A stretch of DNA of 64,000 nt from Amanita rubescens (Eukaryota > Basidiomycota > Agaricomycetes > Agaricales > Amanitaceae), in the NCBI GenBank assembly GCA_015039365.1, contig WION01000054.1, positions 1 to 64,000 on the forward strand, given 5' to 3'. Of the stretch, positions 12,003 through 23,107 are shown one piece after another. The translations under genes were made by a program, and so were the position numbers. Each line of letters opens with the position of its first letter. The first letter of the stretch is position 1. The notes beneath the pieces are model-generated. The model was not told the DNA's origin. It searched no databases and saw nothing but the letters and a program-made list of their open reading frames with translations.

Positions 12003-15000
12003 CTAACATGGACGTTTAAATTTCTTGTTTGTATAACCACCCGTAACTCGCCCCATACCCAACCGTCGTTTTAATCCTTGCCTATCAGTCTCTGATGGAC
12101 TGGCAGCAAGACTTTCAGAGCTGTTCAACGCTGGCACAGGCTCGTCCCCCAATTCATCTTGACTACACTGACTAGTGTGCGGTGTTCCTGGCATGTTCTT
12201 CGCTTGACTTACATACGTATTACGAGCAAGGGCTGCGGGCCGTTCTTCTCTTCTTGGCTCTGGGAAATCATAATACAAGCCTTGCGAATCATTAGAGCCA
12301 TTCGGCATAGGCCATGTAGGGTCGGGGGCTACAGGTTGTGTCATGAGACGCGTGTCCCGATGCGAGTTTGATATGCCGTTGTGTAATGTTGGTGGTCCAA
12401 GTTCATTCGGTGGTACGCTTGACTGTACACTGTGGATCGGCTCTTCCACTTGGTTACCTGCAACTAGTGATGCCTGCCGTGTGGATGCAGTTGTGTTTTC
12501 CGATCTTGACCAGAGCGTTTCGGTTCGCGACGCGGACGCGTCGACACCACGATTCATAAAAGGTACACTTGAAGACATGCTTGATGGATTTTGGTTCTGA
12601 TTATCATTCATACGTTGCAAAGTGTGGAATAACAGCATCCGATTCGACGTTTGAAATGATGGCATCGGCGCTTCCGTCCGTGGTACGCTTGACTTCACGG
12701 TGCAGACTGGCTTGTCTAGTCGATTGTCTGTGACTGAGGATGGGTGCCGCGCAGGTGCAATTGTATTCTCCGATCTTGACGAGAGTACTTCGATTGGTGA
12801 CGTGGATGCATTGACAGCCAATGGATTACGATTCACAAAAGGTGTATTTGGGGGCATGGTTGATGAACTAGGTCTTATATTTTGGTTCCTTTGATCATCA
12901 TGCATACGCTGCAAGGTGTGGAACAGCAACATCCGATTCGATGTTTGAAATGATGGCATCGGCGCTTCCGTGGAGATTGGCTTGTCTAGCCGATTGCCTA
13001 TGACTGAGGATCCCCGCGCAGGTGCAATCGTATTCTCCGATCTTGACGAGAGTACTTCGGTTGGTGACGTGGATGCATTGACAGCCAACAGATTACGATT
13101 CACAAAAGGTGTATTTTGGGGCATGGTTGACGAACTCGGTCTTGTATTTCGATCATCATGCATACGCTCCAAGGTGTGGAATAGCAGCATCCGATTCGAT
13201 GTTTGAAATGATGGCATCGGCGGATCCGTTGTACGCTCTTGTTGTAAGTTTGCGTTTTGTCTTGGCACCGTATCTGGGGGCTTCATAGAATCCTCGCGTG
13301 TTCTTATCTCTGGGTACGACGACTCTGTCGCGTGACTGGCACGATTCTCAATAGCGTCATAACTGTGGAGTCGAGAAGTCAATAGTGACTTCAGATAAGA
13401 ACCGAAGAGACGAACTACTCAACGACCCTCCGTGAAACTTCGGCCTCGTCAGGAATCTCTCGACGTAAAAGATTTGACAATGCAATGCGGTCTTCTGCAT
13501 CCAATTCTGGGCATTCGTACGTGAGAATATCCTGGGGCCCCAGATAATCATCAAATGCTGCAGCACAGAATACTAATCAACCATACTGGGTTTTTGATGA
13601 AAACGCTTTCCACAAAATGGCTTCGACTGGTATCCACCGTTCTCCCGGCTACATTTCGCCGCTGGGCGTGGGTCAAGTATAAGAGCCCCTGAGCTCTCGT
13701 GCACGCCACATAAAGCAACCGTCTGATATTTATCATTACCAAATAGCTGGGGATCGGGAATCACTCCACCTTTCCTCCTCAATGTCCTCTGACCGAGACA
13801 ATGGAAACGTTCCTTGTTCGACTAATGAAAAGTCAGAAATTACGCGATAATAGCGCGTGGTTGACTAAACCTGATGGTATCATTACGACTGGCCATTCCA
13901 GACCTTTTGCTGCGTGGCATGTCGCTATTGTCACTTTCTAAAATGCTTTTAAGTGTTGCCAAAAATGCGTGGGGAATATGTCTCACGCTTTCAGCGGAAG
14001 TGGTAGCATCCGACTTATTGTCCCCTTCGGACGACAATGACGAGGCTTGTACGAACAAACGCAATGGTGTGTCTCTGCAATATTCAGTCAATTGGAAATT
14101 TCGGACTTTATTCTACGCACCTGGACCCTCCGTCGCGCTCGGCAGGGACATTTCTTCTTGCCAAGTCTTCGGCGTCTAACCCTACCTCAGTTGCAAAGTT
14201 AATCAACTCCTCCACGTTTGCCCAACGACTCTCCCAATCCGTTTGTGTCTTTTTGAGATGCTCCGCGTAGTCTATTAACAAAAGTAAGTGCCGGAGAAGA
14301 TCTGCGGGAGACGTTCTCTATGGGCGACGTGAGGAAAAATCCAGGTTGAAAGGCAGGCGCCTGTACCTTCTGAGCCAAATCGCGCAACGTGCGGATGGTG
14401 TTGACAAACGAATTAATCTTCCGCTTCACAGGTGGCTTGATATCAGGAGTTTTTCCATCATAAATGCGTTCAAGGACTTCTAAATGGGATACACCACTTG
14501 TCTCGGCCTTTGAGGCAATCTCGAGGAGGGTCTGAATGGGTTAGGTAGGCGAAGTGTTTTCAACAAGGCATGTTCACCTTTTCTCCGACGCCTCGGCTTG
14601 GGATATTTACTGCTCGCGCAAAGGCGGGATAGAATTGAGGATTGTCCAGGAGTTGCAGATACGCTAACAGATCTTTGACCTAGATTCATGTTAATTGAAA
14701 GTATGAGTCTTTGACGAATGATATACCTCTAATCTTTCAAAGAACCGATGTCCTCCCAATATTCGGCATGGAATACCCTCTTTTTGCAGAGCTCTTTCAA
14801 TTACGCGGGACAAAGCATTGAATCTGACTAGGCATCTCATGAGACTCAGTTTTACGCAAAGAATCAGACAATTACTGAACGAAGAATGGCGAAGTCTGAA
14901 AACTGGAGTAATCCCCCCATATATGCTATCACACGTTTGATTTCGTCAGCGATAAAAGAGGATTCATCGAGCTCGGTAGCGCAAGATCGCAGCGTCGGCA

Positions 15001-16377
15001 GTTTTCCTAGCGGATGTGATGTGTGAAGCGACTTTTGAATGCGTTTTTTGTCTAGTCATAATTTTATTAGGATCCGTAGAAATGGAAATATATGCTAACC
15101 TTCGGAGATGATGTCGAGACTTAAACGGAGGATTGCACCAGTAGAGCGATAATTTTCCTCCAAATGTATTTCTTGTGTTCCTGGAAAATCTAGAGCGACA
15201 CGTTGAGAAAACTGGGATTAAGAAAGGAATGAATCCAACCTCTCTTCATATTAGCCAAGTTTTCAACCTCAGCTGAACGCCAGCCGTATACTATATACTA
15301 GTCAGTGACGATTTCGATAGCCAAAGGGCTACTCACTTGACTGATCTGGATCGCCGACAATAGTGACGCAATTCCTATGGGCAATCGTTCGCATAAGGTC
15401 ATATTGAATAATGTTTGTATCTTGACTTTCGATGCTATCAGTATCAAGAAACCATGTATAGGCGATAGAACACACAATTCGTCAACAAGAACATGCTGAC
15501 ACCAGTTGACTGCATTCCTGTGTGCCTTGAACATTTTGACGCCAAACAACAAGAGATCGTCAAAGTCCAACGAGTTGTTCAGCCGAAGCAATCTTTCGTA
15601 TTCAATGTATGTTTCGGCTGCTATTTTCTCGATGATTTCTGGAGGATACATCTCTTCAAACGAAGTCCTCCCCCGTTCTCGGAGCTTATCCTCAACGTCG
15701 GCCGCGAATCCTTCGGCGGTGACGCTTTTCGCTTTCGCTTGAGAGATCTTTGACATGATCACGCCTTCCTTCACCGTCATATTTCTCGCAGCAAGCATCT
15801 TCGCATATTTTTTGAGCAGCTGTTTTATAATTCTCTTGCTGCATAGTGATCAAACTAAGTTCAAATAGACCTTCGAAATGGGCACAGACATACCTTTCAT
15901 CGGCATCGCATATGCTAAAGTTGTCCGATAACGCAATAGTATGAGCATATCTCCGGAGGAACTGGGCGCACAGCGCGTGGAACGTCCCCATCTTAACTTC
16001 TCCGACCCGGTTCTTACCTAGTATCTTCTTTAGTCGTTCTCTCATCTCGTTTGCAGCCTTGTTTGTAAAAGTAACTGCGCATATAGATGATGGTGGAATA
16101 GAATGTCGTAAAATTAGATGAGCAATGCGAGACGTTAGAACCTGAGGCATTCGTGTCAAAAGAAAAGAAGAGTTTTGGACAACACTCCGACGTTGGCGGG
16201 ATTCACCTTTGTCTTGCCGCTTCCTGGCCCAGCCAGAATTTGTAATGGTACATGAGGTGGGTGCTCGACCGCTGAATAAGCAAGATCAGATAGGTTCACA
16301 GGATATTACTGTTTCTAACCTCGCAACTGAGCAATATTGAGCGAGTTCAAGTACGAGTCTGGTGGTAAGCTAGCCAT
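12003..16377 (-). CDS. UvrD/Srs2-family 3'-5' DNA helicase
   Basis: Eighteen exons give 1168 residues, all phases consistent; the first is 16377-16320 and the last 13362-12003. All superfamily-1 motifs are visible: Q-motif region LNIAQLRAVEHPP, motif I LAGPGSGKT, Ia VTFTNKAANEMRERL, II VDEFQDTN, III VGDPDQSIYGWRSA, IV LEENYRST, V ATCHAAKGLEWPVV and VI RRLLYVACTRA. This architecture fits the eukaryotic Srs2/PcrA-like helicases that strip Rad51 and process recombination and replication intermediates in the nucleus. The C-terminal ~450 residues carry three tandem repeats (see the repeat entry) and end in a basic LGMGRVTGGYTNKKFKRP tail. The last intron uses donor GTAGTT at 13418; other donors would break the frame. 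Srs2 versus another UvrD paralogue is inference from motif wording and eukaryotic context. Confidence 0.9.
12405..13220 (-). repeat. Three tandem in-frame repeats in the helicase C-terminus
   Basis: Units of about 86, 98 and 88 residues (13220-12963, 12962-12669, 12668-12405; protein residues about 764-1035). Each begins PMPSFQTSNRMLLFHTL followed by ERM or QRM, then Asn/Ser-rich linker, FVNR or FMNR, and SRSENT. Units 1 and 2 are the most alike, unit 3 has diverged and lost part of the linker. DNA similarity is high at the start of every unit. Confidence 0.9.
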
Positions 16378-16809
16378 GGTGGTGGACGCGTACGCGCCCT
16401 AATTGCGCATGTTGATCACGCGACCGCGTCACGTTGAATTACCAGGTTTGGCAACTTGACCGGCTAAAAAATGGTGCCAGCCGGTTATCTTCTCCCTCCT
16501 AAACTAACCGAGTCACTAACCAACTGACAAATATTTCGCTGTTTTCATTACGTAGCCTGGCGCGTGAACGATGGGAAACTGCGGCCCAGTTACAAGACCA
16601 AGACAGATGGAATGTAGCATACATGCAAGTGCCTTACATTTTCCTCGTACCTTCATGATGCTGACAATCACCCAGTTGTACTCGGGAACAACAAATATGT
16701 ATTTTCCACCCAATTTTGTACAGCTATAGCCATTGTATTACAAGGTAGTCATCGTCGAGGAGACGCTTAGCAGGTGCAACTGTAATGTCTCAGTTAAACT
16801 ACTAATACT

Positions 16810-16979
16810 TCACAAGAAACAGGGAACGTGCCTGTCGCCGCAGTTACACTTGTCGCCGCATTTACATCCGGCGTTGGAACATCCGTAGGAGACGGGGACA
16901 TCAACGTTCTGCACGATGGAAACATTGGTTAGTATGAGTCAGTATCATGGTAAAGCATAGCACTACTAACAGCGTGCAT
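16810..16979 (-). CDS. Metallothionein, 35 residues
   Basis: Two exons, 16979-16971 (nine bases, Met-His-Ala) and 16908-16810, joined by a 62-bp GT-AG intron with a CTAAC branch point, encode 35 residues. Six cysteines at positions 13, 18, 20, 24, 26 and 33 give CxxxxCxCxxxCxC plus one more, with Gly, Lys and Asp between and no aromatic residue inside the cluster; this is a copper/zinc-binding metallothionein pattern. It would bind metal ions in the cytosol and buffer copper or cadmium; that role is known for the family. The start is set by the mini-exon because the exon-2 frame has no upstream ATG. A CATAAAAG box lies 83 bp before the ATG. The frame is too short to stand out on length alone. 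Alternative: another small cysteine-rich peptide, but no signal sequence is present. Confidence 0.72.
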
Positions 16980-17564
16980 TATGAGAGTTGGTTTGTGAGG
17001 ATGAGAATTCAGATATTGGTCTTGGAAGCGACTGCCGTTTCACCCCAAGGATGCCAGCCTTTTATGTTCTTTTCGCGGCCTGAGGCATTTTCTGTAGCGA
17101 ATGAGAAGCGAGCACCTTTGCACCACCTGATCAGATTAGTGACGTCTACTAAATTGATCTTTATCAGCATGGGAGTCAAATTTCCCTATGAGTCAAGCAT
17201 GTGTAAGGAACTAACGAAACAAACGGCGATATCCTCAGTTTGATGATGCATAATGATCGGCGCTGGTTCAGAAAATGCCTCAACACTATATCAGCCACGT
17301 GGCGAGTTGCCCGATCGTTTGGGTTGCTTAAAGGTTGCTAATCTTATTGTTTTAAGAATGCCACATCATGGCATGATGGAGCATGCCCACATTGCCCAGA
17401 CGCACATCTTTGTAAATGGAGATATGGGCATAACGTACAAGCTATGTATGTACTTGAGTGGGGGAGCTCAAGATCCGGAAATTTCGACGGCTAGCATCAA
17501 AGGGGTGTAAGATAGAATTATACGATTATACGGTATGTAAGTTATGACACAGTCTAGAATTCCA

Positions 17565-18114
17565 TCAAACGACGGAGATCTTCTTGAGTGTCGTGGACCT
17601 GGGGAAGGTGACGGTCAAAATACCATTTTCCATCTTCGCTGCAATTTGATCATCCTGGGCAATGATCAGAACTAGTTTATCACGAACAATAAATTGTTCT
17701 TACCGTCACGCCTCGGGGGAGCTGCAAAGTTCTAGCAAATTTCCCATATCTCCGTTCTCGCATGGCGTAGCCACTCTCGTCATGGCCAGAAGAGATTTGA
17801 CTTTCGCCGGATATAGTCAAGCGGCCGTTGTGAACGTCGATTTGGACATTCTCCTTGGAAAGACCAGGGAGTTCAAACGTCGCGGTTATAGTGTTGGAGT
17901 CTACATTCTCATGTAGGTCCATTCTATGGATGTTCAATCAGATGTCACTAGTTCGATAACGGATTAGTACTCACCTTGGCCTTAGGGTCCTTTGAAAAGC
18001 TGCGGCAGACCCACATTTGGTACGGTCATTTACTCCGCGATGCGCGACGAAAGCATCGCTGAAGAGGCGGTCAAATCCGTAAAAGGGTTCATAGAAGAAC
18101 ACAGAGGTTGACAT
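17565..18114 (-). CDS. Small heat-shock protein Hsp20
   Basis: Three exons (18114-17975, 17923-17704, 17654-17565) encode 149 residues, normal for the family. After a short N-tail (FFYEPFYGFDRLFSDAF) the alpha-crystallin domain is complete: MDLHENVDSNTITATFELPG, LSKENVQIDVHNGRLTISGE, YGKFARTLQLPRGVT, then the final exon with AAKMENGILTVTFPR. Such proteins form oligomers that hold unfolding proteins soluble in cytosol and nucleus during heat stress. The promoter (TATA box and heat-shock elements, annotated separately) supports heat-inducible expression. The gene is divergent from the metacaspase. Confidence 0.93.
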
Positions 18115-18176
18115 GCTTAGACTTTGGAAAGAGCGCTTTGAAGTTTTGGTTGAGTAGAGGGCGAGCAGCGCCGCCC

Positions 18177-18184
18177 TTTATATA
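18177..18184 (-). promoter_or_regulatory. TATA box of the Hsp20 gene
   Basis: TATATAAA on the minus strand, 63 bases upstream of the Hsp20 start codon, a normal distance for a fungal TATA element. Confidence 0.7.
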
Positions 18185-18275
18185 CCTGGCATATAATATT
18201 CCTTCTTGAATGAGCCACTGACCCAGGACTTTATGGAGTCCAGTAGAGTGATCCGCAGACTTGGAGTTGTGTGAT

Positions 18276-18288
18276 GAACATTCTAGAA
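18276..18288. promoter_or_regulatory. Heat-shock element, perfect three-unit
   Basis: GAACATTCTAGAA matches the heat-shock factor consensus nGAAnnTTCnnGAAn exactly (GAA 18276-18278, TTC 18281-18283, GAA 18286-18288). A second two-unit site TTCTTGAA lies at 18203-18210, next to the TATA box. Both are in the 305-bp region shared with the metacaspase. Confidence 0.75.
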
Positions 18289-18419
18289 GAGTATGACACC
18301 CTCGCTGACCCTGGCGTCCATGGAATTTCAGTTGCACTGCCATTGGCCGACAGTGGCTGTACCGTCTACTCACTGTCACTTCGTTATCGACTCCTCTCAG
18401 CGCTGACCACATTTGCGAT

Positions 18420-20896
18420 ATGAATTACGGCTACGGTTCAGATAAGAAGTATGTTGGACTCAACTATCTCTTTTTACTTGATCATGAAAATGCACGACAC
18501 TCAATAATCAATATTTTACAGTTACGCGCCCCCTCCAGGGCCTCCGCCAGTGCACCATGGGTCAGTCAAATGTAGATATGCGCGACAGATGTCCGTAATT
18601 TGATATGTCATGTCTAGATATGCGCCTCCCCCAGGCCCTCCGCCTCCCCAGTGAGTCAGGTCCTGTCGTGTGTAAACCTGTCTAACCTTTTCACGTTAGG
18701 TCCAGATATGTGCCTCCTCCGGGCCCTCCTACCCAGTGGGTCAAATCCTTGTGCATCATCTGACGCTTACACGTTGGGTCCAGTTATGCACCTCCCTTTG
18801 GTTCACCGCCTCCTCAGTGGGTCTAATCCTGTCGATCATCGACTTATCTGACTTTTTTACGCGTCAGAACTGGATTTGCTCCTCCCCCAGGCCCACCACC
18901 CACTGAGTGAGTCATATTTTGCCAGGTGTGAACCGATCTGACGTTACGCAGGTTTGGCCTGCCACCTCCTTACAATCCATCTGGCTATCCTGGCCAAGGG
19001 TATCATCACAGTGGTTATCCGAATCCAGGACAGTCTTATAATCAATACGGTAGCCCGCCTCCGTACGTTCAGCCGATTCGACTGAGAGTGACAAATTGAC
19101 TATTTTACCAGAGGAGGTTGGCCTGGACGCCCAGGTGTGTAACGTCCTTTGTTCGACTTTCCGGATGCCCTAAGCTAAGTTCTTATCAGCTGCTCCCCCG
19201 ATGGCTCCCCCAGAGGGCAATCAAACTTTCGGACCCCCGACAGCGGGAGGAAACCAGCGGTTCTATCGATATTCGCAATGCAACGGCAAGAAGAAGGCGC
19301 TCTGTGTAAGTTGGCCAACTTGAGCACTTCAATTGTTTATACTTTTAATAGATTGGCATCAATTATATTGGCCAGGAGAATCAGTTGGGGGGATGTATCA
19401 ATGATGCATTGAATATGAGGAACTTCTTGTGTCGTATGTCTGAGGTTTACCTGCCAGCCAATACTAATCTCTTGCAGGGCATTATGGATATAAAATGGAA
19501 GATATCGTATTGCTCCGAGATGACTCGCAAAATCCTAAGGAGCTTCCAACCAAGGATAATATGGTTAGCGAATGCGGCTTTTTTCCCGTTTGGTGCGCAA
19601 GCTGACGAGGATAAAGCTCAGGGCTATGCAATGGCTCGTGAGCGATCCCAGGCCTAATGACTCATTGTTCTTCCATTGTGAATCCGTTTTTTCCAGTTGA
19701 TAAAACGAAACTGAAAGGCATCTCAGACTCAGGCCATGGTGGACAAACGCAAGATCTCAATGGTGATGAAGACGATGGCTTTGATGAAGGTATGTATTGG
19801 CACCTTTTCTCCCGGAATTCTATTCATGGTCATCTTAGTCATATATCCCGTGCGTCGTCATACTGTGCGCGACACCAGGCGACACCTGACTTTAATCGTC
19901 TGCATCAGGTTGATTACAAAAAACGTGGCCACATCGTTGACGATGTAAGTAGTTCGAGAGTTGGCCATAGCTATTCTTCCGACGTTTTGACCATTAGGAC
20001 TTGCACGAAATCATGGTTAAACCTTTGCCACCGGGATGCCGCCTTACTGCCATCTTCGATGTGAGCAAAATATCTCTAGAAAATTGATCTGATGCTCAAT
20101 GATATCATTTTAGTCGTGCCATTCAGGAACCGCGCTGGATCTACCATATGTTGTAAGCCTGTTCTGTTTGCTTAAGCAGCACTGGGCTCATTACGTTCTT
20201 TTAGTATTCAACCGAAGGTAAAATCAAGGAACCTAATCTGATGGCGGAAGCAGGAAAGGGCGCGCTATCGGTTTTTACTGCTTATGAGCGTCACAATATC
20301 CTGGGCGCTGTCAAGGGTGCAGTGGATCTTGTCAAAGTTGCAACAGGCAATACTCGCCAAGCTCAAGCTCAAAGGACAACCAGGCAGACCAAAACGAGTC
20401 CAGCAGATGCTGTATGTTTCTAATCTCAGTACAAGCCGAGGCATGACACCATCTTCAGATCTCGTGGGGCGGATGCAAAGATTCGCAAACCAGCGCTGAT
20501 ACACAAGAGGCGGGTCGAGCAACGGGCGCGATGAGTTATGTACGCGTATACACCATTTTAATGCAATCGCATGCTAAATCGTTCTTGGTCACCTAGGCAT
20601 TCATCACCTCTCTTGGTAAGTTTTTGACTGCACTCTCATGATCTCTTCTAAAACGGATGTCCAGAGCAAAATCCACAACAAACCTATCAGCAATTGCTCG
20701 TTAACATCCGAAATATTCTCAGCGGAAAGTACAGCCAGAAACCTCAGGTATGTATCGCTCTTCGTTACTAGACCGCCAGTTGATCATTTATATGTCAGCT
20801 TTCGTGTTCACACCCAATGGTAAGGCTAATACACATTCCATCTGCACGTTTCATTTACCTTGTTCAAAGGATACAAACATCTTATTCATCTGTTAA
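18420..20896 (+). CDS. Metacaspase (type I), proline-rich prodomain
   Basis: Twenty-three exons give 438 residues with every phase matching. The N-terminal ~110 residues are a Pro/Gly/Tyr-rich prodomain built from YxPPPGPPP units. The caspase-like p20 follows: KKALCIGINYIGQENQLGGC, then the catalytic histidine in HYSGHGGQTQDLNGDEDDG and the catalytic cysteine in AIFDSCHSGTALDLPYV. The C-terminal part contains AFITSLEQNPQQTYQQLL and ends SHPMDTNILFIC, the usual fungal terminus. Metacaspases are calcium-dependent Arg/Lys-specific cysteine peptidases involved in stress response and cell death. Two exons are only 11 and 18-21 nt long. The intron after NM was resolved to acceptor 19616 because it restores LRAMQWLV. 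A broken second copy of the 3' half lies near 28.3-28.9 kb. Confidence 0.95.
18618..18951 (+). repeat. Tandem micro-exon/intron units in the metacaspase prodomain
   Basis: Four consecutive exons (18618-18650, 18706-18735, 18784-18816, 18868-18906) of 33, 30, 33 and 39 nt all begin and end in the same phase and each encode Y/F-A/V-PPP-G-type peptides. The introns between them (about 48-55 bp) share the sequence around their donors (gtgagtc or gtgggtc) and acceptors. The unit therefore duplicated as exon plus intron. Confidence 0.85.
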
Positions 20897-21167
20897 GCCC
20901 TGGATAATATATATTGTGCTTTGTATCTTAAACGTGTAGATAGCCCTGTATAGTACGCGTACTAAGAAATCTTTCTAGTCGACAACGAAGCGCTTGGCCA
21001 ATTCCGATGGAGAACTCCAGCTCAGCCAGGCCCAAATGTCCTCCAAGAACAATCACGCAGGCCTGTGGCCAGCATGTTCCGGCTCTACATAATATCCACT
21101 TGGGTGAGGTTTTACTTATCGGGGAAAGGAGTTCAACGCCTATTACGTAATCTCAGATCCTCACAGC

Positions 21168-22563
21168 ATGAACAGTGAGAACAGTTCATTGAACATCACC
21201 TTTGACCTGCCCACTGAGGTTCTGACCGAAATCGTGTGCCAATGCGACAATCCGGCCGTTTCAGAAACTTGCAAAATTTGCCGCAGTCGCGCATTCTATC
21301 CCATCGCTTTGGACAACTGTGGTTCTCCGTCCTCGCCAATTTACCATTGACGGACCCGATTTCCTCAGAGCCCGGATCTTGCGCACCAAGGGCGCGATGC
21401 TTTCTGTGTGCATAGGACTTACAGAACGCACGAAGGAAGTTTTAGCACTGTGCAAGCTGTTGGCAGAGTACAATGCCCAAATTCGCCAATTCGCCCTCAC
21501 CGCGCATACATCCTTCTTGGCGGGCGGTGTTGTCTATGATGTCTTTCCGAAGGAGGCGTTCCAAGCGCTCGAGGTGCTTTCTATCTTGTCAGAGAGCGAG
21601 TCGGATTACATGTTGAAACCCAAATGGCCACGACTGGATGTGGTGCTGGCAGACGCCACTAACACATTTCCCAATTTGCAAAAGCTCCACATGAACAGCT
21701 TTTACGACTGCGTGCCGATATTACCCCTTTCTGCGTCCTTTTCCCACCTGAGTACGCTCATTCTTGATGGATCACGCGAGGACGGAATTGCTTATCCTGC
21801 ACTCATCGCGGCGCTTCTCAATTGTACGCCCCAGCTGGAGTCGTTATGGATAAAGCTCCGCTTTTGGCGGACCATGTATGATGTGACATCAGCACCTACG
21901 GCTTCGTGCGCGGTCAAGGGACGACTAGAATCGTTGATTTCGTTGGATATTCAATTGCCGAGGCTGAGGCATCTGGCAGTATCGGTTCCTGGGACTGCGT
22001 GCTACCTGATTGGGTGCATCACGGCACCCATGGTCGAAGATTTGCATCTAGATGGCTCGCGTGAGCCGGAATATATAGAAGGCAAACGGCTTGATTACGA
22101 ATGGGAAAATGAGGATACAACAACGACTCGCAACGCATTGAGGCGTTTTGCATCTCGGTGTCGGAGCGTACGCCGACTTGCAGTCACGCAGGCGTATTTA
22201 TCACGAAATGTGTGGGATTGGATTATGTTTGGAGAGGATGAGAGGGGGCCGCCGTTTCCAATGTTGGAGTGCATTGCGTTGCATGGGATATTTGATGCCG
22301 TGTGGAGTGGTTTCGATGACGAGTTACTGGAGAAGTTTGCACGTAAACCGAGTCTACCGCTCAAGAGGCTTGTTTTGTTGTACTGCGACTTTTCATTGCA
22401 TGCATCTACGGTGGTGGAGGCCTTTCGAGCAAGCGGGGCAAAAGATTTCGAATGTGATGAGTATGTTCCGCAGTGGGAGGCGGATGAGTGGGAGCAGCTA
22501 GAGCCTAGAAGAACTTGGCGTGTCTTTGACATACTGGAAAGCGTCGGAAGTGGTAGAGGATGA
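21168..22563 (+). pseudogene. F-box/LRR protein with a one-base frameshift
   Basis: The N-terminal frame from 21168 reads FDLPTEVLTEIVCQCDNPAV, a typical F-box start; the +1 frame continues directly with KLAKFAAVAHSIPSLWTTVV and then 400 codons of leucine-rich-type sequence to the stop at 22563. The two halves fit if one T of the TTT at 21259-21261 is extra. No plausible intron bridges them without deleting F-box residues. F-box proteins recruit substrates to SCF ubiquitin ligases through Skp1; substrates of these expanded mushroom families are unknown. The long intact remainder suggests a recent lesion, a sequencing error or an unusual short intron. Related, more decayed pieces lie at 25.0-25.7 kb. 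Confidence 0.7.
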
Positions 22564-23107
22564 ATGGTGGACTTATGGGCTCTATATTGACGTGGCGGAT
22601 AGCGGAGCATATTAGAGCTGTTTTTATTACCTAGGTCCACTTCTTTGATACCTTGATTGAAAAAACCCCGCTCCGAGACGTTCTGCTCATCGTTCTCCAG
22701 CGTTCTCCTCAACCACCACCATCCTAATGACCGGACTTATGTGCTACGGGCCCGCGTGATCATGAGCTCGAGTTATCATTCGACTCACGCATCATCACGA
22801 CATTTTGTCCAATTTCGCGGAGCAATCCTTCTCCCATGCCCAGCGTCGACCAGTGGAAGGTCTGCGCAATAAAGAGAAAACAGCTATTTTTATTTTTCGA
22901 ATCCACGTTCACACGGGTCGGACATGAATTGACTGTATCTACTATCACGCAAGCGCACTCGTGAGTCATGCTTGACTTCCTCTCAACTTGTTTGCAGTTC
23001 AGAATGATTACTGTCGCTCAGCAAGCTCCGACGCCAGTCTACTTCAGGCTGAACGAAACCAATGTGTCAAAATAATACCGTGAGTATGAACTCCTGAAAG
23101 ATTTCTG
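22564..23107. other. Intergenic between F-box gene and beta-trefoil-like gene
   Basis: Convergent 3' flanks. No supported coding or RNA feature seen; short frames only. Confidence 0.4.
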
